Positions 1 through 9,183 of a DNA stretch of 64,000 nt are shown here, piece by piece. The position numbers were made by a program, and so were the translations under genes. The stretch is from Acidobacteriota bacterium (GTDB lineage: Bacteria; Acidobacteriota; Blastocatellia; RBC074): assembly GCA_016715865.1 (NCBI GenBank), contig JADJXM010000020.1, positions 1 through 64,000 of the forward strand, read 5' to 3'. The notes below the pieces were generated by a model. The model had not been told where the DNA came from. It saw only the letters and a list, made by a program, of their open reading frames with translations, and searched no databases. The stretch's first letter is position 1. The number at the start of each line of letters is the position of its first letter.

Positions 1-1078
1 CGAGCATTTGATATTGCTCCTCTAGCCCTTGCTTTGTTTTTTCAGAGACGTCGTCTCTTTGTAGTAGTCGGCGAAATGGGGTCTCCGGCCGCTCGTAGTG
101 CTTCCGCACTTTTGCTCCCTCCCGTTCTTTATATTTGAGCTTGAACGATGGCTGAAAAAAATTGACGTACAAGCGTGATGCTTCGTACAAGCGACGAAGC
201 GCCGCCGTGGCAACGAGGCCTTCGAGTCGCCCGTTGCCGACCAACTTCCTGACGACGGCGCCATTCTTCTGTTCGACCCATGCTTGATCGTTCTTGCGGT
301 AAGCCCGGCTCCTGGTAAATTCAAGCCCTTTCTGCTGACAATAACCCAATAGCGTGTCGTTTATGAAAGCGCTGTCATTGCCAGCATTCAGTCCGAGTAA
401 TGGGAACGGCAGATGTGTCCCAACTGCCGTGATCCCCTCGACGATCAGCGACTGTTCTCTTACAGGCAAGGCGACGTACTCGGTCCAACCTGAAGCGACA
501 TCTGTCAGCACTAGCGTGTGGACGAAAGAGCCCGCTAATCTTGTGCCGCAGTGTACGACCATATCGATTTCCATGAATCCCGGACGTGTCTTCTCCCAAT
601 CAGCAAAGGTTTTAACCGCCACAACCTTCCGCACTCGGTTCAGTGCACGCTTTTTACGCCTTGCGCCAAACGCTTGTCTGCGCACTTACTTTAACCTGCG
701 GTCGATAGTCGCCGCGCTCAGGCCCATGAGCTGCTCTCACAGCGTCTCGTCTAAGTGCAGATGGCCATACCTTTCCATCGCCTCGACTAATGTCGGCAGC
801 AGGGCTTTTAGCCGCTTGCCACAGATACGGTCAGCGGCCTCCCACAAGACGATCAGTGCCTCATCCACAGCCGCTTGATGGATTCGCCGGCCGATCGGTT
901 GCCTCTGACGGTCAACCTGCTTGCCATTCAAAATCCTGATCGCATGTTTACGATGGTACTCCGTTACTTTTACGAACTCATTCAAGATCGCTTTTTTACT
1001 CAGACGATCAGCCGCCCGGTAGCGTTCAATTATGGCCGCACTCAACTCCCGTCGAGTCTCTAAACTGACAGGTCTCAT
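1..1078 (-). pseudogene. rve/DDE-type transposase with two in-frame stops, 3' end outside window
   Basis: Read on the minus strand, one frame runs from an ATG at 1078 (preceded by AAGGAAAA) past the window edge. It codes for an N-terminal helix-turn-helix-like region followed by an integrase-type catalytic core: EIDMVVH holds the first Asp, GNDSAF the second, and DQAWVEQKNG the Glu of a DDE triad. The frame is broken twice without any shift, by TGA at 737-739 and TAA at 686-688, so the copy should be dead. The family looks like the rve-fold transposases related to IS481/ISNCY; exact family not established. It abuts an IS66 fragment on its 5' side and probably inserted into it. Confidence 0.85.
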
Positions 1079-1209
1079 AATGTTTTCCTTTCCGGCGCAT
1101 AGGAAGATAATGACCTGCGCCGGTAACAATTTTATGAGGCAACCACCCCCTTGTCAGTAACAATAATGCTGAGGCAATGCGACAGGAATTCTAATTGACG
1201 CCAGACATC

Positions 1210-1845
1210 CGTATATCGATCCAGACAGACCGTACACCGCAGCACTTCCTGTTCGTATCTGGTTGATCCACCAGGGGCTGTCCTCTCAACTGGATGAATA
1301 TCGCCGGCTCCTTCGTATCGTACAGGCGACCGCCACAATATCGATCCGGGCAACTGTCACTCGGCTTCAGATTCGTGTGTCTGCACTTGACGACTTCCGC
1401 TCCTCTATATGCCGACGATCCCATTCGCCCGTGCCCACTTCGTTTCGGTTTTGATGATGACGCTTGTGGCGTCTTCGTCTCACCGCCCGTTGCTTTATTT
1501 GAATCCGTTTTTTTCTCTTCCGTCCGGGACCACGGGGGATTCCCCGTGCGTTTGTCCGTGCCGGGACCAAATATCATTCGCTTCAGCCGTTTGAGCGATA
1601 TATTCTTCTCTTGCAGCACTCGCACCAGTGTCAGAACCGTTCTCAGCTATCGCTCGACTAACTCCTGATCCTTCTGCTCAAGGTTGGACTGGCGGAGCCG
1701 TTCGATCACTCGCTCGATCTCGGCTGCATCTGTTTTGGGGATCTGTTCATCTCTCACCATGGCTGCATATCCTATGCGAAACTGCACTTAAAGCAAAGCT
1801 CATACCGTATTTTTCTATTCTTCTACCGCGCCACTGTAAGGACAC
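1210..1845 (-). pseudogene. tnpC: IS66-type tnpC 5' fragment with right terminal repeat
   Basis: This is a near copy of the 5' end of the TnpC gene found again at about 50.75-51.3 kb. The former start is ATG at 1760-1758 (MVRDEQIPK). An in-frame TAG at 1647-1649 follows 37 codons. Downstream lies the typical IS66 region: RLKRMIFG, a basic linker, then the zinc-binding stretch with CRHTNLKP and CPDRYCGG. Similarity to the second copy stops abruptly at 1210, where the rve transposase remnant begins. On the right it extends to GTAAGGACAC at 1836-1845, the element's terminal inverted repeat. The fragment cannot make an active transposase. Confidence 0.85.
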
Positions 1846-1952
1846 TTTTCAACATCACTTCGGGTATCAGGATTTCCGGTACCGAAGGTGAGAAAAGGTA
1901 TCGGCCGGAGATCGTCAGACCGGATTACCGCTAAAGGACACTAAGGATCATA

Positions 1953-3485
1953 TTACGATGTAGTTTCTGCTAGATTCAGCACCGGCTCAGTCCATGGTGT
2001 ATCACGCTTGAAGGCAAGGCATAGCACCAAATTTACGATGATGATAGCAACAGCGCTTAGCACGGTAACCGTGTCGTTCTGAACCCAGTTGCCATAAACA
2101 AAAGGCACCATGCCGATGAGCGAGGCTGTGATACCCCAGAAGGCACCCTTGGCGCTCAGCCGATCCCAATAAACACTCAAAACAGTGGGGACGGCAAAAC
2201 ATGATGCGACCCCGTTGAATATCCACCACAGCCGATCCAGCGGAAACAGGTGCTGAACGATAAAAGCCGTAATCAGGCCTATGATCGAAATCCCGTACAT
2301 TGCCAGGCGAGATCGCTTCACTGACAAAGCGTCCAAACGCTCTTTGGTCTTCCTATCCTCGTCTGTCAGGGGAAGCTCAAGCCTTTCCTTTCTCAACAGT
2401 TCTCGCTCAGCCTCTGTCAAAGGGGCCATGTCAATGGCATAAAGCGATGACGCAGCACAGAGAGCCGAATCGAGCGTACTCTCAAGTCCCGCAAGGAGGA
2501 TCACGACAAAAAGCAGTGAAGCCCATAGTGGGAGGAGCTTAACGACTGTTGCTACCCCGATCATCGGAAGCCCAACGCCTGCCGGAAGCGCGATTCCCAT
2601 TGCCGGATTGGCGGCGATGAAGCCCAGCACGGATAGCGCAATCGGCACGATTCCGGAGAAGAATGCCGCCGACAACGAAGGCTGGCATCAAGTGTTCTCG
2701 GCGAATAGCGAAGCTCCGTTGCCAATACTGCTGATCTGAAATTGAGCGGCAATCAGTCCGATTGAGGTGACGATTCCAAAGGAGAAGGCTACCTTGGGGT
2801 CGAAAATATTCCGATTGTTTGCGAGACCGCCCAGTCCGGCTTCAATGGCATTCCAGCCAGCTACTGAAATTACCCACGGGATTATGACAAAGATTCCCAC
2901 TAGGATAAATGCCATTTGTATGAAGTCGGTGATGATCGAGGCCCTCAGCCCTGATATTGCGCCGTAAGATAAGCCAACAACCAGCATGAGAAACATGAGG
3001 ATGTTGAGCGGAATCCCAGTGAGGAAGTTAAGCATCAGTCCACCAACGAAAATCTGAACCGTCACGGCCATGATCTGGTACCAGATGTACGGCACCATGT
3101 AGATCGTGTGCAATCGCTTGTCGCCAAAGCGGTGGCGAATCCAGTCGGGAAGCGTATAGCCACCGGGAATCTTATTACGGACCTGCGGCGCAAGCCACGC
3201 AAAGACCACCAGCGCAAAAATATTCGGCACCGTGAACCAGAAGATGCCAGGCAGTCCCAATTCGTAAGCTTTTTGCACACTGACGAAGAGCGCTGGTGCC
3301 CAAATCCAGGACGCGGCAATACTTGGGGCAGCAAACACCCAATTCACATCACGTCCAGCAACCAGGAAGCCTGCTTGTGTTTTCGTCCATAACGAGTCGC
3401 GCGAACCAACCCAAGTCAGAAGAATCATGGCGAGGCCGAAAAGCGCGATGAGAAGATATCCTTCACTCTGAGTAACTGGGTTCAT
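1953..3485 (-). pseudogene. sodium:solute symporter (SSS family), interrupted
   Basis: Predicted multi-pass inner-membrane Na+/solute symporter. The start is ATG at 3485 (MNPVTQSEGYLL) with AGGAG just upstream; it lies 10 bases after the NACHT-FGE stop, so the two genes are probably co-transcribed. The first half (to 2688) carries the usual SSS layout: GRDVNWVFAAPSIAASWIWA, then PGGYTLPDWIRHRFG and SYGAISGLRASIITDFIQ. A TGA at 2688-2690 stops the frame, and the second half (2675-1953) continues in the same frame with membrane segments. Between them the better protein is in another frame (MPAFVVGGIL), implying a deletion and an insertion about 40 bp apart. Substrate unknown. Confidence 0.8.
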
Positions 3486-3495
3486 CTGTTTTCTC

Positions 3496-6400
3496 CTAAT
3501 TTGTGAGTGCGAATGGCCCTGCTCCAAACTCAAGCTGCGCGACCTCTGCTTCGCGGTTGACAAGCACATCTATCTCCGCGTCAGAGAGCGGTCGGCATAT
3601 TCGGAACCCCACGTCAGGGTTCGTATTTTGCGGGAAAAGCATAATTCCATAGTCAAAGTTGAAGCTGCGTTCACCCAAAAAGGACGTGGCTCCGAGGATG
3701 GGTCTCTTATCACCAAAGGGGTCATTACACCATTCTTTTACATTGCCCATCATTCCCGATGTCCCAAGTTGATTAAACGGGTCCGAGAGGATAGGAATAT
3801 GGTCTTTGGGCGTATTTAGAAAAACATTCTTGTGGACGCTCCGCCAAGAATCGAGCCAAGCCAAACTTGCGGCGTCAGCAGTGCTAACCACTTTTGATTT
3901 GCTCAAGGTTTCAACATCTTGTTCCGGTAGACATAGCGGATATAGCTCCCACGGATACGTCACATCAAGGCGTCCTCCACGAGCAGTCCATGACCATTCC
4001 TGTACCGAGGGAAGCCGGTAGCCTGCGCGGAAAGTAATATCGTCGCTTGAGCTTTGTGTCTGCGTCGATGCGTCGTTGCGAAAGTAGTCGTTATACACTG
4101 CTTCGCCAGGGTACTCAGCCTGTGTCAGCCAGTCGCAGAAAGCCGCGCAGGCAAACCAGCTAACATAGCCGACTGGATGATGAAGCTGGGACTTGAGTGG
4201 AAGATGGCTCGGCGAGTCACCAAGGGCGAGTTCCTCCCAGAAATATAGATAGTACTCGTTGGCGAGATCGGCAAAGCGAGACCGGCTGCCATTGCGACTT
4301 CCACCAGCGATTGTCATTGCCTCGACACGCCAATCGCGTCCTTCCACAGACTTAACAAACGTCAGGTAGTCGGAGTTTGTTACTTCGCCCACGCCCATCA
4401 AGAAAGGACGGCCTAACCCCGGCGCCTTACTGACCAGACCAACCTGCTGTAAATCTTTGGGTACGGCTTCTTCAGGGGGAGGACTAACAAGAACCATTTT
4501 ATATCCTGGCAGTCGAGCTGGTCTGCGCACAATCTGATGGATGTTACTCGTGTACCAAGGATCAATTGCCGTCCTCTCTGCGTATGACAATAAACCCATT
4601 GCCTCAAGATTGTGGCCAAGATAGCGGAAGTAGGGGGAGAATACGGAGAAGTCCCTGCGGGCAGCACACTCTGCTATCTTTGCTTTAGCCAAAGCCACTA
4701 ATGCCAGAGGCCCATATCCCGCAACGCCCAAGTCAACATTCGCTAGCAGTTCTCGCAATATGCCTGCCGCTGCCAATCCGAGCGGGACTTCACCGATGGC
4801 CCCGAGCCGATCAACAATCGGCGCTGATTTGCCATTTTGGCTGGGGAGCGGCAGGTGAACAGCGCGCACCAGCTTGTCTGCAATATGCTTCGCCAGTAGA
4901 AAGGCTCCGCTAACCGAGGTGACTCCCATAGGAGCCGCCGATAATGCGGTTGTCGTGAGTGTCTGTGCCCGCTCCGTTTTTTCGTTCAGTTCCTGCTGCG
5001 CCTTGGAATCCTGACCATTGTGTTGCGGGAAAAACTCCGAGGGGGTCAGCGTGCCTGGACGGGTGGCGAAGCGCAGCATCACGGCCTCTCCCAAGTCAGG
5101 GTTCACCTCCGGTTTGTGGGCAGGTTCGTTGTTAGTCGTTTCCCGGATTCCGTTCGGGGGAAGTTCAAGGAGCGTATGAGTTCGAATATCGGTTTTGATG
5201 GCCTCAATGTCCAAGCCATAGTAACGGGCGATGCGTGCTGGAATGTTAGACATGTCAACCAATTCCTGGCCTCTTGCGGCAAGATGCCAGACCAACTCGC
5301 CGAGCACTTCCAAGCGTTCATCCGTTCCGACTGTTACAACTTCACCGTCATCCCGGCAATAGATGTCAGAGGTCTTACCCATCTGAATATTGTAGTCAAT
5401 CACCGCGCCGACCAGAGCAGCATTAAGCAAATCAGTCGCGCTTGAATTGATAAAGGATTGGGTAGCTTTGTCTACCATAGAAGCCAGCAGCGCGGGATAT
5501 GTCTGGCAGATATTTAGTGCCTCAATCAATGCGGCTTGATATATTGGCGCGTCCGCCGCCTGTGAATGCTGGAGGACTTTCTCGAGCGAGTTCTTCCTCT
5601 GCTCGGCCACCGTCGAAAGATAAGCTCGGACGGATGCCTGACCAAAGGGAACCAAGCTGACCACTTCGAACGCGCTGGCGACAGATACGTTGGGCCACAC
5701 CTCAGCGTGAAGGAATTTTTTAAGCGATCCAAAATGTGTCGCCCGGCAAGCAATGATGAAACGGGACCTGAGTGAGAGCACTGAACAAATCCGCTGCAGG
5801 AAATCAACCGCATCCCCGTCATTCCCTTCGATGATGTGGCTAACCTCTTCAAAGCCGTCAATGCAAAGAGGCAAGTGACCTGTGGCAATGAGAGCTTCAA
5901 TGAGTTTGGTATCCCACAGAAAGCGAACATCTTGATATTCCCTGAGCACTGATTCCGGGAAGAGCGGTACCGACGAACCGAAGGCGCCGAGGTGCGTTCC
6001 TTCCTCGCGCAGGTCGAAGTACAAGGGCGGCCCGTAAAGCCAGGGTGCATTCTGATGAAGCTCGAAGATGTCTTGGCAGAAACGTAACATCTGCCATGTC
6101 TTGCCACTGCCACGCTCCCCCAGCAGTAAAATTGGGTGTCGTGTGGTATCGGCACGTGCCCAATCTCGGAAATATTCGTCAGCCGAGATTTCTTCGCGGC
6201 AAAGCTCATTTCCTCTGTCCGGCGAATTTATCAGATGCAACAAGCGACTCTGATACCGCTCCTTGTATATCGCCCGGTTGAAGTCGCGCCGTGCCTTAGC
6301 AAAAATAAGTTTAGGGAGCCTATCTGGAATGGCACACAGCCGCTGGAAGAGTTGGGCGAAGTCGAACACTTCCAGTCGCTCCCAAGATGCTGGCGGAACG

Positions 6401-6702
6401 CCTAGGCGTGCGAGGTCACACGCCATCAACACGCGGTCCGCTTTTGAATCGGCGACGAGCGCGGGAATTTCAGCGACAGCACTGTCTATTTGATCACTAC
6501 CCAGCAACAACAAATCCTCGGTGCGCTCCCCGGTCAGCCCGCTGGCCCGTAATTGAAACCCCCGTATCCCCACTTTCTGCGCGGAGCTTGGAAGTTGAAT
6601 TGGGATTACCGTGTTCACTCCGCGCTCAAGCGCTGAGTGACTAAGTACGTTACAAATCAAAGTGGTGACATCCAACTGCTCGTTCATGATTCTATTCTTC
6701 AT
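3496..6702 (-). CDS. NACHT NTPase fused to C-terminal FGE-sulfatase-like domain
   Basis: A 1068-residue predicted cytosolic STAND-type NTPase. Residues 1-150 match nothing I recognise. The Walker A motif GERGSGKT is at about 195-202 and a NACHT-like Walker B (LPLCIDGFEE) at about 277-286, followed by the helical regions usual in this class. From about 745 to 1050 there is an FGE-sulfatase (SUMF1/C-type lectin fold) domain: GEVTNSDYLTF, HPVGYVSWFACAAFCDWL, YRLPSVQEWSWTARGG, GMMGNVKEWCND and VGFRICRPL. The RGGSW-type motif of active enzymes is replaced by LGATSF, so a binding rather than catalytic role is likely. Such fusions occur in bacterial conflict systems. It sits between small unknown genes and the symporter on one strand. 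MKNRI or the inner ATG at 6687 may be the true start. Confidence 0.88.
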   Translation of the reverse strand: MKNRIMNEQLDVTTLICNVLSHSALERGVNTVIPIQLPSSAQKVGIRGFQLRASGLTGERTEDLLLLGSDQIDSAVAEIPALVADSKADRVLMACDLARLGVPPASWERLEVFDFAQLFQRLCAIPDRLPKLIFAKARRDFNRAIYKERYQSRLLHLINSPDRGNELCREEISADEYFRDWARADTTRHPILLLGERGSGKTWQMLRFCQDIFELHQNAPWLYGPPLYFDLREEGTHLGAFGSSVPLFPESVLREYQDVRFLWDTKLIEALIATGHLPLCIDGFEEVSHIIEGNDGDAVDFLQRICSVLSLRSRFIIACRATHFGSLKKFLHAEVWPNVSVASAFEVVSLVPFGQASVRAYLSTVAEQRKNSLEKVLQHSQAADAPIYQAALIEALNICQTYPALLASMVDKATQSFINSSATDLLNAALVGAVIDYNIQMGKTSDIYCRDDGEVVTVGTDERLEVLGELVWHLAARGQELVDMSNIPARIARYYGLDIEAIKTDIRTHTLLELPPNGIRETTNNEPAHKPEVNPDLGEAVMLRFATRPGTLTPSEFFPQHNGQDSKAQQELNEKTERAQTLTTTALSAAPMGVTSVSGAFLLAKHIADKLVRAVHLPLPSQNGKSAPIVDRLGAIGEVPLGLAAAGILRELLANVDLGVAGYGPLALVALAKAKIAECAARRDFSVFSPYFRYLGHNLEAMGLLSYAERTAIDPWYTSNIHQIVRRPARLPGYKMVLVSPPPEEAVPKDLQQVGLVSKAPGLGRPFLMGVGEVTNSDYLTFVKSVEGRDWRVEAMTIAGGSRNGSRSRFADLANEYYLYFWEELALGDSPSHLPLKSQLHHPVGYVSWFACAAFCDWLTQAEYPGEAVYNDYFRNDASTQTQSSSDDITFRAGYRLPSVQEWSWTARGGRLDVTYPWELYPLCLPEQDVETLSKSKVVSTADAASLAWLDSWRSVHKNVFLNTPKDHIPILSDPFNQLGTSGMMGNVKEWCNDPFGDKRPILGATSFLGERSFNFDYGIMLFPQNTNPDVGFRICRPLSDAEIDVLVNREAEVAQLEFGAGPFALTN

Positions 6703-6860
6703 TATCCCCTTGCGGTCTTGAGCACCCTTTCGGCAAACGCCAGAGGTAACTTGCCTGCCCGGCAGAATTGGTATACAGGGTATTCATCGTAATGACTCTG
6801 AACTATCAACACAAGTCGCCCCGCGAGCCTGGGTATAAACAAGCCCTGTCAATATCCAAG

Positions 6861-7370
6861 CTAGCTCAAACTTGTCCATCTTTCGCCGTTGTGCGTGATA
6901 AAGCTTCCCCGTGTTTCCAGGCAGTAAGTTACCTTACGCGTCCCGAGTTCTCCTTGGTAATGCCGGAGAATCTCTGAACATTCGGCCAGATAGATTTCAC
7001 AGGCTTCCCGAACCTCTTCCGGGATTGGCTTTTGTGGATCATCCTGATCAGTACCACAGACTGCTTTGTGTGTAAGTTGGCAAACCTCTGTGATTACGTC
7101 TGCGCCACGCACGGGCTTGTTAACCTTGCTGCGTACATTGGTGACTAACTTCAAACAGCGAAACAACTGAAAGATAAACCACGGATCGCCACCGCTATAT
7201 TCTTCAATCGCGTTGACTTCTTCGGTGTCAGCCGGCCCTCCAAAAAACTTTCCAGCAACCTGTCAACTTTCTTTATGGGACAAGGGTGGGATGGTCAAAA
7301 CCTGTCTGACAAAATGTTGCTCGGTCATTTGATCTATCGCGAGTTCAGACACCGCTAACACGATTCCCAT
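6861..7370 (-). pseudogene. Unknown small protein with compensating frameshifts (operon member)
   Basis: An ATG at 7370 (MGIVLAVSELAID) overlaps the end of the upstream gene. The frame meets a TGA after 34 codons near 7268 but reopens in the same frame and runs to 6861 as about 135 residues (GGDPWFIFQLFRCLKLV, then PEEVREACEIYLAECSEIL). Between about 7270 and 7225 the sensible protein is in another frame (VDRLLESFLEGRLTP), so two single-base changes that compensate one another are likely; both fit gains or losses in short A or G runs. The reconstructed LEGRLTPEEVNAIEEY stretch resembles the start of anti-sigma-type or effector-associated helical domains. I do not recognise a family. Lies just before the NACHT-FGE gene. 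Confidence 0.55.
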
Positions 7371-8179
7371 TGGCGGGCATTGGTCAGGTTCTGATTTAAG
7401 CTGGTCGCGGAGCCGTGCCCATCCTGCCAAAGTTGACGGTGTGCCTCTTCATTCCCGTTGATAACTTCCTCGATTTCTTCGAAGGGGTAAGAGAAAATAG
7501 TAATTTCCCCTATGCCCGCTGCCTGAACGGCATCCCGCAGAAACGACAGAAAATGATGAATGCATTGCCAATGGTCTTCATGTTGAGCTGCATTACTCAG
7601 ATAGAGCCTAGCGAAGACCAAGGGTCTGTCAAGCATCTGGGTTGTCAGATAGGGTGGGATGAATTTGCCAGTTTTGTTCCTCAACCCATTCATGGCGGCA
7701 AAGGCAAGCGCCGCGAAAAGGCAGTCTAGTTCCGCCAGATCAAGCAGCTTATTCCAAGCTTCGTAAATTTGCCGAAAGTGTTCACTGTTGAAGCTTGCGG
7801 TAACATGTGTAAAACGTGTGGCGGAGTTTTGTTCAATGTTTTTCTGAAACCCCGTCAAAAACTCTTTCAGGCATGACTGTCTGCCGCCGAGCAAGATTAC
7901 CAGCCTCCGTGCAAGCACCAATCGCTCAAGCTCGTTGAAAAGATTGGGGCGCTGTCCCACAGCATCTGCAAAGACGCTAAAGATAGCAAGGTCTTTTTTT
8001 GCCTTGGGTATTGCAGTGGATGCGAGCCAGGTTTTGAGGTCCATCTGGCTTCCTAAACTGACATTCTGGGAAGTTGCGTAAAGCGCGATCGCCTTAAGCG
8101 TCTGAACCGTTCCATCCAGAGGGGCTGTGGGACTGATGGCGTTAACAATGTCCTGAAGAGTTCCGCCGCCGTCCGCCAA
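7355..8179 (-). CDS. Unknown 274-residue protein of the NACHT-FGE operon
   Basis: The only in-frame start is a weak TTG at 8179 (then ADGGGTLQDIVNAI). In-frame coding-like sequence continues upstream of it (LFGATLIVERANGRTCHL), which suggests that this and the preceding 97-residue ORF were once a single gene split by an indel near 8210-8240. The protein is soluble and largely helical, with blocks such as KAKKDLAIFSVFADAVGQRP, LVLARRLVILLGGRQSCLKE and LAELDCLFAALAFAAMNGLR. No catalytic motif was seen and no family is recognised. Its position between a membrane protein and a NACHT-FGE NTPase suggests a partner in the same system. Confidence 0.6.
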   Translation of the reverse strand: MADGGGTLQDIVNAISPTAPLDGTVQTLKAIALYATSQNVSLGSQMDLKTWLASTAIPKAKKDLAIFSVFADAVGQRPNLFNELERLVLARRLVILLGGRQSCLKEFLTGFQKNIEQNSATRFTHVTASFNSEHFRQIYEAWNKLLDLAELDCLFAALAFAAMNGLRNKTGKFIPPYLTTQMLDRPLVFARLYLSNAAQHEDHWQCIHHFLSFLRDAVQAAGIGEITIFSYPFEEIEEVINGNEEAHRQLWQDGHGSATSLNQNLTNARQWESC

Positions 8180-8204
8180 GTGGCAGGTTCGACCGTTGGC
8201 ACGC

Positions 8205-8498
8205 TCAACGATGAGCGTTGCGCCGAAGAGTATCGGGCTTTATGGCAAGATAGACCAACCCCTTGTAGCGGAGGGATAAGTCGAGTTGAGCAAGACTCTG
8301 TGGTTGCGCTGCACCTGGCAGTCCCGAATTCCAGATGTGGAGCGAAGCTTGATTCATCTCAAACAAAGTCGAGTGCATATCTGGCACCCACAACCAAATG
8401 ATTCTCTGACTATCATCCACGTGAATGACTGAGGCAGGGAAACGTTGTGCGATGTTGGCAAGACCAGTCTGTTCAGTTTCTGCCACGAAAAGACTCAT
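8205..8498 (-). CDS. Unknown 97-residue protein, possibly the 5' part of the following gene
   Basis: Starts at ATG 8498, overlapping the TGA of the upstream gene (TGATG), a layout that favours translational coupling. The protein has alternating hydrophobic strands (RFPASVIHVDDSQRIIWLWV, then QLDLSLRYKGLVYLAI) that look like a small beta-rich domain. The last residues, DTLRRNAHR, are out of character, and the frame of the next gene stays open back to about 8240. A single-base shift joining the two ORFs into one protein of about 380 residues is therefore plausible. No known family recognised. Confidence 0.6.
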   Translation of the reverse strand: MSLFVAETEQTGLANIAQRFPASVIHVDDSQRIIWLWVPDMHSTLFEMNQASLHIWNSGLPGAAQPQSLAQLDLSLRYKGLVYLAIKPDTLRRNAHR

Positions 8499-9169
8499 CA
8501 GTTTTTCTCCTGACTCAATTCGGTGCTTAGAGCATAAATAGCGCAGACTTGGGATCGCACTTCATCCGAGAGTTCTAGCAACCGCTGGCCGTCGTTTTTA
8601 AGTCGTTCAATGTGAGCGACTGCATCCGCGGCTGCGTATTGCACAGCAGTAGCGGCATTCTCAAGATAGGCGAATTGAGACTCAGCATCCCCAACATAAG
8701 AAGCAAGTTTGCTTGCGAGTTCAAGCTGATGTTCATCCACAAGAGTGCTGAGCCGAGTCGCAATGGTTACCGCTTGCCTTAATGCGGCGCGGTAACGCTC
8801 AATCGCGTCTGGCGGTGGAATAACCGCCGCAGTCAAGTAGCGGTCGTATGCGACTCGGAGGGATTGGAATGCAATCAAAAGGTGTCGCGCACTCGGCTTT
8901 ACCGACAAAATACGCTCGCGTTTGTCCCGCCACGCAAGGAGACGTTCGACAAAGAAAATCGTCATCGCCATCCCAAGTATCTCAGTACCTAGGTTAAGCA
9001 GAAAATCGTTTAATAAGTCCCGGCGATCTGTTGAGTGACAGTATGGAACACTGAGTGCTACTAATGAAGTGATCACAAGCGCACCTGCGATAAGCAGGCC
9101 CAGATGTTTAGGGAACATTGTTTTAATGCATTGCCAGAAGTTCAATTGGGGAGATTCCTTCTGATCCAT
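8498..9169 (-). CDS. Two-helix membrane protein with coiled-coil-like tail
   Basis: A 223-residue protein starting at ATG 9169. Two hydrophobic helices are visible, at about 25-45 (GLLIAGALVITSLVALSV) and about 57-80 (LGTEILGMAMTIFFVERLLA). The remainder is an amphipathic helical region rich in Ala, Leu, Glu and Arg that could form a long bundle in the cytosol. This resembles the short membrane-anchored sensors or effectors next to NTPases in conflict operons, but I cannot assign it to a named family. It is the first clear gene of the minus-strand operon that leads to the NACHT-FGE gene and the symporter; its stop overlaps the next start. Confidence 0.75.
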   Translation of the reverse strand: MDQKESPQLNFWQCIKTMFPKHLGLLIAGALVITSLVALSVPYCHSTDRRDLLNDFLLNLGTEILGMAMTIFFVERLLAWRDKRERILSVKPSARHLLIAFQSLRVAYDRYLTAAVIPPPDAIERYRAALRQAVTIATRLSTLVDEHQLELASKLASYVGDAESQFAYLENAATAVQYAAADAVAHIERLKNDGQRLLELSDEVRSQVCAIYALSTELSQEKN

Positions 9170-9183
9170 ACTATCTTAGTTAT

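Noticed and set aside
354..878. Long plus-strand frame at the left edge
   Set aside because: It lies opposite the rve transposase, whose catalytic motifs are clear on the minus strand.
3496..6702. Diversity-generating retroelement target
   Set aside because: The FGE-like domain fits in principle, but no reverse transcriptase, accessory gene or template repeat is in the window.
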